A stretch of DNA of 7,916 nucleotides from Nitrospirota bacterium (GTDB lineage Bacteria > Nitrospinota_A > UBA7883 > JACRGQ01): positions 1 to 7,916 of the forward strand of contig JAJRYM010000235.1 in NCBI GenBank assembly GCA_024275775.1, read 5' to 3'. Both the position numbers and the translations under genes were made by a program. Shown here one piece after another: positions 1 through 6,114 of the stretch. Numbering within the stretch: position 1 is the stretch's first letter; each line of letters starts with the position of its first letter. The notes under the pieces are model-generated. The model was not told where the DNA came from and ran no database searches. It worked only from the letters and a program-made list of their open reading frames with translations.

Positions 1-145
1 AATGTACGTCGGGTGAACAAACAGACCTAAAGGGAAGAAGGGAGCATATCCCCGCGAACAATCCCTTCGCTCTTCTTGTTGATTTTCGGATAACGAAGCT
101 ATACCGGGCATCTTCAGACTCATTTCATATTGGAAAAAGGTCACG
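1..145. other. Unassigned left-edge stretch without a recognisable gene
   Basis: I recognise nothing here. Two frames stay open to the window edge. On the plus strand, the frame beginning at base 3 runs 48 codons to a TGA at 147-149. On the minus strand, a frame from an ATG at 123-121 runs 41 codons off the edge. Neither has a convincing ribosome-binding site or a familiar motif, and frames this short often stay open by chance. A loose inverted repeat pairs GAAGGGA (37-43) with TCCCTTC (62-68) around an 18-base loop. No T-run directly follows it, so it does not look like a terminator. The stretch could be the tail of an upstream gene or plain intergenic DNA. Confidence 0.3.
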
Positions 146-175
146 TTGACTTGATATCTATTTAGTAAGTATAAT
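146..175 (+). promoter_or_regulatory. Sigma-70-type promoter for tRNA-Gly
   Basis: A -35 element TTGACT (146-151) and a perfect -10 element TATAAT (170-175) are separated by 18 bases. The predicted transcription start is near 181-183, a few bases before the tRNA 5' end at 189. Strength and position fit a stable-RNA promoter. No convincing terminator separates the tRNA from fabD, so transcripts may continue into the fab genes. Confidence 0.8.
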
Positions 176-188
176 CTCGGTTCGTCGA

Positions 189-263
<75 letters not shown>

Positions 264-283
264 TTTTTTCTTTTTGTTACCGG

Positions 284-313
284 TTGTTGACTCTTATACC
301 CCGTCTCTATAAA
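284..313 (+). promoter_or_regulatory. Possible second promoter just before fabD
   Basis: A -10-like TATAAA lies at 308-313. Upstream there are two imperfect -35 options: TTGTTG (284-289, 18-base spacer) or the better-matching TTGACT (287-292, only a 15-base spacer). Either would start transcription around 319-323, at or almost at the fabD ATG (323), giving an mRNA with little or no leader. The bases before the ATG hold no good Shine-Dalgarno sequence, which fits that reading. The elements are imperfect, so fabD could instead be expressed by read-through from the tRNA promoter. Confidence 0.4.
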
Positions 314-322
314 GTTTCCCGA

Positions 323-1258
323 ATGAGTAAAATTAAGACAGCGTTTGTATTTCCCGGCCAAGGCGCGCAGAAAGTCGGCATGGGCGCGAATCTCGCGGAC
401 TCTTTCCCCGAATCCGCCGAGTTGATGGAACGCGCCGATAAAGCGCTAGGCTTCAGTCTGTCCCGGCTATGTTACGGCGGCCCCGTGGAGGAGCTTGCCG
501 GCACCGAAAACACACAGCCGGCTCTTTTGACTGTGAGCGCCATGGCGCTCGAAGCTTTTCGCCGAAGGTCGAATATTAAGCCGGATTTCGTGGCGGGGCA
601 TTCCTTGGGCGAGTTTTCGGCGCTTTATGCCGCCGGAGCCTTATCATTCGATGACGCCGTAGGTATCGTTCGGAAGAGGGGAGAATACATGTCTCAGGCG
701 TCCGGCGGGGTTATGGCCGCGGTTTTGGGCATGGATGCGGCCGTGATAGAAAACGCTTGCCGGGAAGCCGGCGAGGGGGACGACAGCATTCGCCCGGCCA
801 ACTACAACGGCGCGGGGCAGACTGTTATAGCCGGAGCGCCCGCGGCGCTTGAGCGGGTAACGCCCATCCTGAAAGAAAGAGGAGCCGGAAAAATCATCCC
901 TTTAAATGTTTCCGCCGCCTTTCATACTTCTTATATGGAAGGGGCGGCGCTAAAACTGTCTGCGGATCTTGACGCTATGAATTTTCGGGAACCTGATGTT
1001 CCTCTCGTTAATAATGTGGATGCGAAAATAGTAAAAACAGCCTCCGCAGCGCGGGACGGCCTTAAACGGCAGGTTACCGGCGCGGTGCGATGGACTGATA
1101 TAATGAAAACGATTTTGGAAAACGAAGTCCGGGCCGTTATAGAGTTCGGGCCCGGAAGGACGCTTGTCAATATGTTCAAACGGGTTGACAGGTCTCTTCT
1201 ACTGCTTAACGTGGAGGATAAGGAAAGTCTTGAGAAAACTCTGGAGGCGCTTGCATGA
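323..1258 (+). CDS. fabD: Malonyl-CoA:ACP transacylase FabD
   Basis: This 311-residue cytoplasmic enzyme transfers malonate from malonyl-CoA to acyl carrier protein, supplying extender units for type II fatty-acid synthesis. The N-terminal FPGQGAQ (10-16) is the family signature. The nucleophile is Ser94 in GHSLGE (92-97), Arg119 matches the malonate-carboxylate-binding arginine, and His201 in AAFHTS is the catalytic histidine. A GPG turn sits near the C-terminus. Length is close to E. coli FabD (309). I chose the ATG at 323 because the family begins there with a short lead-in to FPGQGAQ; an in-frame ATG at 203 lies inside the tRNA. No strong Shine-Dalgarno precedes 323, so initiation may be leaderless or weak. 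The TGA overlaps the fabG start (ATGA), implying translational coupling. Confidence 0.96.
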   Translation: MSKIKTAFVFPGQGAQKVGMGANLADSFPESAELMERADKALGFSLSRLCYGGPVEELAGTENTQPALLTVSAMALEAFRRRSNIKPDFVAGHSLGEFSALYAAGALSFDDAVGIVRKRGEYMSQASGGVMAAVLGMDAAVIENACREAGEGDDSIRPANYNGAGQTVIAGAPAALERVTPILKERGAGKIIPLNVSAAFHTSYMEGAALKLSADLDAMNFREPDVPLVNNVDAKIVKTASAARDGLKRQVTGAVRWTDIMKTILENEVRAVIEFGPGRTLVNMFKRVDRSLLLLNVEDKESLEKTLEALA

Positions 1259-1992
1259 CTTTTAAAGGAAAAACGGTATTTATAACCGGGGCTTCCCGCG
1301 GAATTGGCCGGGAGCTTGCCGTAGCGTTCGCTGAGGCGGGCGCAAACCTTTTTATCACATACAATCGCACCGCGCCCGAAGATACCCTTGCCCGGCTTTC
1401 GGCTCTTGATGCCGATGTGGAAGCGGTTCAGCTGGATGTGGCGGACAGCACAGCCGCGGCCGATGCCGTGAGGAAATGCGCTGAAAGATTCGGCACGGTT
1501 GACGTTCTGATAAATAACGCCGGCGTTACAAAGGATGGTCTTCTGATGAGGATGAAGGATGAAGACTGGGACGCCGTGATGGACACGAACCTCAAGGGAA
1601 CTTTCAACATGGTCAAGGCGGCAGTTAAGATAATGATTAAAAAGAGAGCCGGCAAGATAATAAATATAGGCTCGGTGATAGGCTCCATGGGCAACGCGGG
1701 GCAGGCCAACTATTCAGCATCCAAGGCCGGCCTGTCCGGCCTGACCAAGTCGGCCGCGCGCGAACTGGCGCCGCGTAATATACAGGTGAACCTTATAGCC
1801 CCCGGTTACATAAGCACGGATATGACGGAAGCTCTTGATGATGGAACAAAAAATGCTATTCTTGCGATGATTCCCATGAAGAAACTGGGAACGCCGCGGG
1901 ATGTCGCTAACGCGGCCCTCTTTCTTGCGTCTTCCGCGTCGGATTACATAACAGGCCAGGAAATTCACGTTAACGGCGGAATGTATATGTAG
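1255..1992 (+). CDS. fabG: 3-oxoacyl-[ACP] reductase FabG
   Basis: This 245-residue short-chain dehydrogenase performs the NADPH-dependent reduction of 3-ketoacyl-ACP to 3-hydroxyacyl-ACP, the first reductive step of the elongation cycle. The Rossmann motif GASRGIG lies at 12-18, NNAG at 87-90, and the catalytic tetrad is Asn112, Ser140, Tyr153 and Lys157 (YSASK). The C-terminus ITGQEIHVNGGMYM is the usual FabG ending, and length almost equals E. coli FabG (244). The start overlaps the fabD stop as ATGA, with a strong GGAGG at 1243-1247, seven bases upstream and inside fabD. The gene ends with TAG exactly at the family's normal C-terminus, which shows that TAG works as a stop here. The acpP-fabF pair often found after fabG is absent. 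Confidence 0.95.
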   Translation: MTFKGKTVFITGASRGIGRELAVAFAEAGANLFITYNRTAPEDTLARLSALDADVEAVQLDVADSTAAADAVRKCAERFGTVDVLINNAGVTKDGLLMRMKDEDWDAVMDTNLKGTFNMVKAAVKIMIKKRAGKIINIGSVIGSMGNAGQANYSASKAGLSGLTKSAARELAPRNIQVNLIAPGYISTDMTEALDDGTKNAILAMIPMKKLGTPRDVANAALFLASSASDYITGQEIHVNGGMYM

Positions 1993-2022
1993 CCATGAAA
2001 ACTTTTTGGATAGGAGATTGAA

Positions 2023-3081
2023 ATGACGAAGAAGCTGGTGGTAGTAATCCTTGCGGTGGTTTTCGGTGTGGGCATGGTGATGTTGGCGTTTATGGATTAT
2101 AGCCCTTCCAATAAACCGAGCAAGAGCGTTGCAACGCAACCCGCCGGCGCTCAACCGGTTGCCAACGATGAATTTACTTTTGATGAATCGTCTTTACCGT
2201 CCGTTATAGTCAGCGTGAACGGCGTTGAAATCGGGAAAGAGGTTTTCGCCAAGATAATACGCGGCCTTAAAAAACAGTTGAGCATGCGAGGCCAGAAGCT
2301 TACCAAGCAGGCATACGAAACCGCCAAGGGCGAAATTTTGAAAAACATAATTAATGCCGAACTCCTTATGCAGGAGGCCAAAGCAAAGCATTACACGGTG
2401 AGCGACGAGGTGGTGAATGCGAGGTTAGACAAGATGAAAACCCAGTACGGGTCGGAGGAAAAATTTCTTGCGGATCTTAAGCGGCAGGGATTTACCATTG
2501 AAGGGTTGAAAAAGCAGATGAGGAAAGGTCTTACAATCAACAAGATGCTGGACGCCGAACTCTATGTAAAGGTGAACGTTCCCGAAGAGAAGGCGAAAGA
2601 GTACTACGATAAGAACCGCAAAAAGTTCGACCAGCCGGAATCGGTAAAGGCAAGGCACATCCTCTTGAGGCTCGCCCCGGACGCCGATGCCGACACCGTG
2701 AAAAAAGTAAAGGCGAAAATGGATGAAATAGTGCAAAAGTTAGAATCGGGCGGAGATTTCGCCGAGCTGGCCAAGAAATATTCCGAAGGGCCTTCTTCAT
2801 TAAAGGGAGGGGAACTCGGCTTCTTCTCCAAGGGATCGATGGTTAAGGAATTCGAAGATGTTGCTTTTGCCATGAACCCCGGGGATAAACCGACGGTTGT
2901 CAGAACCCGGTTCGGTCTTCACCTCATCGAAACGCTTGACAAAAAAGAGGCGGGGGTAAGCTCCTATCAGGATGTAAAGGCGAAGATATTCAAAGAACTC
3001 TCGTATGAGAATAAGACGAAACTTTTGCAGGAGCATATAGCCGACAGCAGGGGAAAAGCCGAGATAAAGGTTTTCATGTAA
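2023..3081 (+). CDS. Membrane-anchored PpiC/SurA-type peptidyl-prolyl isomerase
   Basis: The 352-residue product looks like an extracytoplasmic folding factor that speeds cis-trans isomerisation at prolines. Residues 5-24 form one hydrophobic segment after a short Lys-containing N-terminus, so it is a signal anchor or signal peptide. There is no lipobox cysteine, unlike PrsA lipoproteins. A Pro/Ala/Ser-rich linker covers roughly 27-48. Residues about 60-200 form a charged, helical SurA-N-like chaperone region. The parvulin domain spans about 207-307 and shows KARHILL (His212), GGDFAELAKKYSEG, GGELGFF and a terminal FGLHLIE (His300). Having one rotamase domain separates it from SurA (two), and its length separates it from PpiD (about 620). 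Start choice rests on AGGAG at 2012-2016, six bases before the ATG. The gap after fabG is 30 bp, so it is probably cotranscribed. Confidence 0.88.
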   Translation: MTKKLVVVILAVVFGVGMVMLAFMDYSPSNKPSKSVATQPAGAQPVANDEFTFDESSLPSVIVSVNGVEIGKEVFAKIIRGLKKQLSMRGQKLTKQAYETAKGEILKNIINAELLMQEAKAKHYTVSDEVVNARLDKMKTQYGSEEKFLADLKRQGFTIEGLKKQMRKGLTINKMLDAELYVKVNVPEEKAKEYYDKNRKKFDQPESVKARHILLRLAPDADADTVKKVKAKMDEIVQKLESGGDFAELAKKYSEGPSSLKGGELGFFSKGSMVKEFEDVAFAMNPGDKPTVVRTRFGLHLIETLDKKEAGVSSYQDVKAKIFKELSYENKTKLLQEHIADSRGKAEIKVFM

Positions 3082-3135
3082 CCGGTTTTCAGGGAAAATT
3101 TGCGGACTGAACCCTGCCCGGAGACTCACGGCAGT

Positions 3136-3966
3136 ATGGAGAAATTCAGGCGCCTCAACGGAATTTTGGGTGAGATGGGCTCGATGATAGTCGCCTTCTC
3201 CGGCGGCGTTGACAGCTCCCTGCTTTTGAAAGCCGCCTTTGATTTTGTAAAAGAATCAGGCGGGAAAGTTTTGGGAGTTACCGCAAGGTCGAGCACGTAT
3301 CCGGAATCGGAATTCAATTCGGCGGTTGAAATCGCCCGTCTTATCGGCGCGCCTCACAGGGTAATCGAATCTGAGGAACTGCTGATTCCCGGTTTTTCCC
3401 AAAACCCGGCTGACAGGTGCTACTTCTGCAAGGAGGAGCTTTTCGGCATTCTTTCCGCCATTGCGCGGAAGGAGGGATACTCCGCCGTATGCGACGGTTC
3501 CAACGCGGAAGACGCCGGCGATTACCGTCCGGGTCGGCGCGCGGCGAAAGAGCTTTCGGTTCGTTCGCCTCTTCAGGAAGCCGGCATGACAAAGGAGAAT
3601 ATCCGGTTTCACGCCGAAAGGCTGGGTCTGCCCAACTGGAACAAGCCCGCCGCGGCCTGTCTCGCGTCCCGTTTTCCATACGGCACGGAGATTACCGTAA
3701 AAAAACTTGAAATGGTCGAACGCGCCGAAGAGATTCTTAAAGCCGCCGGTTTTTCCGGAGTAAGAGTGCGGCATCATTCAGGCATAGCCAGAATAGAACT
3801 GCCAAAGCAGAATATTGCGGAGTTGGCGTCCCATCCCGATTTCGACGGAATCTCGCGGGCGATAAAATCGCTTGGCTTCGATTACGTAACGCTGGATATG
3901 GAAGGATACCGGACGGGAAGCCTCAACGAAGTTCTGAAAAAGAGAGGTTCAGATGAAACCTTCTAG
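3136..3966 (+). CDS. larE: ATP-dependent sulfur transferase LarE (three-cysteine type)
   Basis: LarE is a PP-loop enzyme that adenylates and sulfurates the pyridinium biscarboxylate precursor of the nickel-pincer nucleotide cofactor used by lactate racemase LarA and relatives. From the ATG at 3136 the product has 276 residues, like Lactiplantibacillus LarE. The ATP-binding PP-loop SGGVDS is at 22-27. Cys175, in AAACLASRFPYG, aligns with the sacrificial cysteine of classical LarE. Cys95 and Cys98 form an extra CYFC pair, giving the three-cysteine set reported for iron-sulfur-cluster LarE proteins. A TTG at 3100, with AGGGA four bases upstream, would add 12 residues of no family likeness; I prefer the ATG, although its GGAG (3120-3123) is 12 bases away. 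No larA, larB or larC is visible, so an orphan role or distant partners are possible. The 3' end overlaps the convergent GDH gene. Confidence 0.88.
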   Translation: MEKFRRLNGILGEMGSMIVAFSGGVDSSLLLKAAFDFVKESGGKVLGVTARSSTYPESEFNSAVEIARLIGAPHRVIESEELLIPGFSQNPADRCYFCKEELFGILSAIARKEGYSAVCDGSNAEDAGDYRPGRRAAKELSVRSPLQEAGMTKENIRFHAERLGLPNWNKPAAACLASRFPYGTEITVKKLEMVERAEEILKAAGFSGVRVRHHSGIARIELPKQNIAELASHPDFDGISRAIKSLGFDYVTLDMEGYRTGSLNEVLKKRGSDETF

Positions 3967-6111
3967 CTGGTTTATAAGAACGCTTACAGCCATCAGGTTG
4001 GAGGATTTATCCTCTTTTATATTAGCGATTGTCCGGCGGTACTCTTTTTCCAGCGCTTCCTTTTCCCTCATATAGTTCGTAAAAGCCTGCTCCATGGTTT
4101 CATCCTTCCGCTTGAACTCCAGCACTTTCATTACGAATTTGCTCTGATGCGTTTCAAGCTCTCTGTACAGGTTCTCCCGCATTATTTTTTCCCATACTGA
4201 CGTTGCGGCATATTGCTCCAGCAGGGAGTTTATCCAGTCTATTTCAAAGTAACTGGTAACAAGTATGAACAGGTTGCCCGTTTCGATAAACTCCGCGTGG
4301 CGCTCTTCCTTGATGGCCAGTATGGCCATAACGTCCTTGAGGTAAGGCAGAATAACCAGCCACGAACCGAGGCTGGAGGGGATGTTCTGCTTTTCGTATT
4401 CCTTGACTTTTTCCACCACGCATCCCTCTTCCATCGAGCAGATGCTCTCAAGTTTTTGGAACAGGTCTTCCTGAAAGCGGGCTATCGTCTGCTGGTACTG
4501 GTTGACGAAATCGAAACTGATTCTATCGCTCGCGAAATGGGTAAGCATCCACAGAACCACCTTGCCGATTATGTCTTCCATGTGCAACAGCATATCGGTC
4601 TGGAGGTTCGCGTCCGCCGTGTTATCGAGCTCGTGCACCATCTTTCTGAAGTTGTCGGCTTCCAGCAGGTTTTCGGCTATGAGATACGCGCGGACTATCT
4701 CCCACGGCGCGGCGCCGGTTGCTTTTTCCATGTTGTAAACAAACGTTATGCCGGCCTGATTCACTATTCTGTTACTGATAATAGTGGAGATTATCTCTTT
4801 TTTCAGGCGGTGTTCATCCAGATGGGCTTCATGGTCGTGCCGGATTACAGGCGGAAAATAGCTTATGAAATAACGCCTGGCGAAAGTTGTATCCACAATC
4901 GGAGATTTCAGAGTGGCGTCGCTGAGCCTCATCTTTTCGTAACCGAACAGGAGGCATAAAATCGGGCGCGGCAGGCATCCCGGTTTTTCGGAGTAGGAGA
5001 GCAGTTTGTCGTTTTCCGGGATATCTTCCACCTCCCTGTTGAAGAGTTCCGCCGCTTCCATATCCTGAATGTAGTTGTGATACAGTTCCAGTTTTTTGTC
5101 GCTAGCTTTCTGATCCAGCGATATTCCAGCGCTCTGGTAGTAGTTATCTTCCAGAACCATCTTCACAACATCGGGGCCGAGTTTCGCGAAGAAGTGGTTT
5201 CTTTCCTTTCTGCTTTTCAGTTCCTTTTTTGCGAGAAGAATTTCCAGGAATATCTTGATGTTTACTTCGTGGTCGCTTATATCGACTCCGGCCGAGTTAT
5301 CCACGGAATCGGTGTTAAGCCTTCCGCCGTTTTCAGCGTACTCTATTCTGGCCCGCTGTGTCATGGCCAGGTTGGCTCCTTCGCCTATTACCCTTGTTTT
5401 AAGTTCTTTCGCAGTAATTCGCACTGGGTCGTTGGCTTTGTCACCCACATCGGCGTTGTTTTCCTCGCTTGAGCGAATATAGGTTCCGATGCCTCCGAAA
5501 TAGAGGAGATCCACCTGCATTTTCAGTATGGCGCGGATGAGCTTTTCACCGCTGAGGCTCTTATCGCTTATTCCGAGCCTTTCTCTCATTTCCGGCGAAA
5601 TGGAGATAGATTTGGCTCTTCTGCTGGCTACGCCGCCTCCCTGCGAAATGAGGACGGGATTATAATCGCTCCAGTTGCATCCCGGTATATTGAAAAGGCG
5701 CTGGCGTTCCTTGAAGGATTTTTCTGGGTCTGGGTCGGGGTCCATGAAAATATTCATGTGGTCGAAAGCGGCCACGAGCTTTATCTTTCTTGAAAGAAGC
5801 ATGCCGTTGCCAAAAACGTCGCCCGCCATTCCTCCCACGCCGGCTACCGTCACCGACTCTTTTTGTATATCGATTCCGATTTCCCTGAAATGGCGTTTTA
5901 TGCATTCCCAGGCGCCTTTAGCTGTGATGCCGAATTTCTTATGGTCGTATCCCTGCGAACCGCCGGAAGCGAACGCGTCTTTCAGCCAGAAATCATACTG
6001 TTCAGAGACTTCATTGGCGGCGTCGGACATCGCGGCCGTTCCCTTATCGGCCGCCACTACGAGATATGGGTCGGGGCCGTCTTCGCAGACGATTCCTTCA
6101 GGGGCGACATG
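3949..6111 (-). CDS. NAD-GDH, downstream segment: NAD-binding domain and C-terminal helical region
   Basis: The 720 codons after the TAG continue the family sequence at once: HVAPEGIVCEDGPDPYLVVA, then ADKGTA, DAFASGGSQGYDHKK and ITAKGAWECIKRHFRE. The nucleotide-binding glycine motif GVGGMAGDVFGNG is encoded at 5841-5803. The conserved VIGEGANLAMTQRARIE and VDNSAGVDISDHEVNIKI blocks follow. The last 400 residues or so are the mostly helical C-terminal region, with EIISTIISNRIVNQ. A separate start is poorly supported. The first start-type codon after the stop is GTG at 6057, inside a conserved strand and without a Shine-Dalgarno sequence; the nearby ATG at 6110 is out of frame. Independent expression as a second subunit is therefore unlikely. 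The TGA at 3951-3949 lies inside the 3' end of larE. Confidence 0.85.
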   Translation of the reverse strand, partial: HVAPEGIVCEDGPDPYLVVAADKGTAAMSDAANEVSEQYDFWLKDAFASGGSQGYDHKKFGITAKGAWECIKRHFREIGIDIQKESVTVAGVGGMAGDVFGNGMLLSRKIKLVAAFDHMNIFMDPDPDPEKSFKERQRLFNIPGCNWSDYNPVLISQGGGVASRRAKSISISPEMRERLGISDKSLSGEKLIRAILKMQVDLLYFGGIGTYIRSSEENNADVGDKANDPVRITAKELKTRVIGEGANLAMTQRARIEYAENGGRLNTDSVDNSAGVDISDHEVNIKIFLEILLAKKELKSRKERNHFFAKLGPDVVKMVLEDNYYQSAGISLDQKASDKKLELYHNYIQDMEAAELFNREVEDIPENDKLLSYSEKPGCLPRPILCLLFGYEKMRLSDATLKSPIVDTTFARRYFISYFPPVIRHDHEAHLDEHRLKKEIISTIISNRIVNQAGITFVYNMEKATGAAPWEIVRAYLIAENLLEADNFRKMVHELDNTADANLQTDMLLHMEDIIGKVVLWMLTHFASDRISFDFVNQYQQTIARFQEDLFQKLESICSMEEGCVVEKVKEYEKQNIPSSLGSWLVILPYLKDVMAILAIKEERHAEFIETGNLFILVTSYFEIDWINSLLEQYAATSVWEKIMRENLYRELETHQSKFVMKVLEFKRKDETMEQAFTNYMREKEALEKEYRRTIANIKEDKSSNLMAVSVLINQLEGFI

Positions 6112-6114
6112 CTA
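6112..6114 (-). other. In-frame TAG codon inside the GDH gene
   Basis: The minus strand reads GTT AAA GGA TAG CAT GTC GCC, which is V-K-G-stop-H-V-A. In large GDHs this spot is the loop after the DLTDN block, where residues such as Lys, Glu or Gln are tolerated. One substitution from CAG, AAG or GAG gives TAG. The base after the stop is C, which is known to be a comparatively leaky stop context. It lies between the catalytic-lysine part and the NAD-binding domain. Confidence 0.9.

Noticed and set aside
3084..3116. Small inverted repeats between the parvulin gene and larE (GGTTTTCAG with CTGAACC; CAGGG with CCCTG)
   Set aside because: The alternatives exclude one another, contain bulges or long loops, and have no T-run. 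They may affect use of the TTG at 3100 but do not support a terminator or riboswitch call.
3100..3135. TTG start for larE at 3100
   Set aside because: It has a nearby AGGGA, but the 12 extra residues match nothing typical of LarE, and the ATG at 3136 gives the usual family length. It remains possible.
3956..3973. Hairpin AAACC/GGTTT at the convergent gene ends as a terminator
   Set aside because: The stem is only five weak base pairs with an eight-base loop and no adjacent U-run, and it lies within coding sequence of both genes.
4213..4959. Long plus-strand open frame (248 codons) opposite the GDH gene
   Set aside because: It is the antisense shadow of a clearly conserved coding region and has no recognisable domain or ribosome-binding site.
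3949..6057. Downstream GDH segment as an independent gene starting at GTG 6057
   Set aside because: The GTG encodes a conserved strand residue, has no Shine-Dalgarno sequence, and the preceding codons also match the family.
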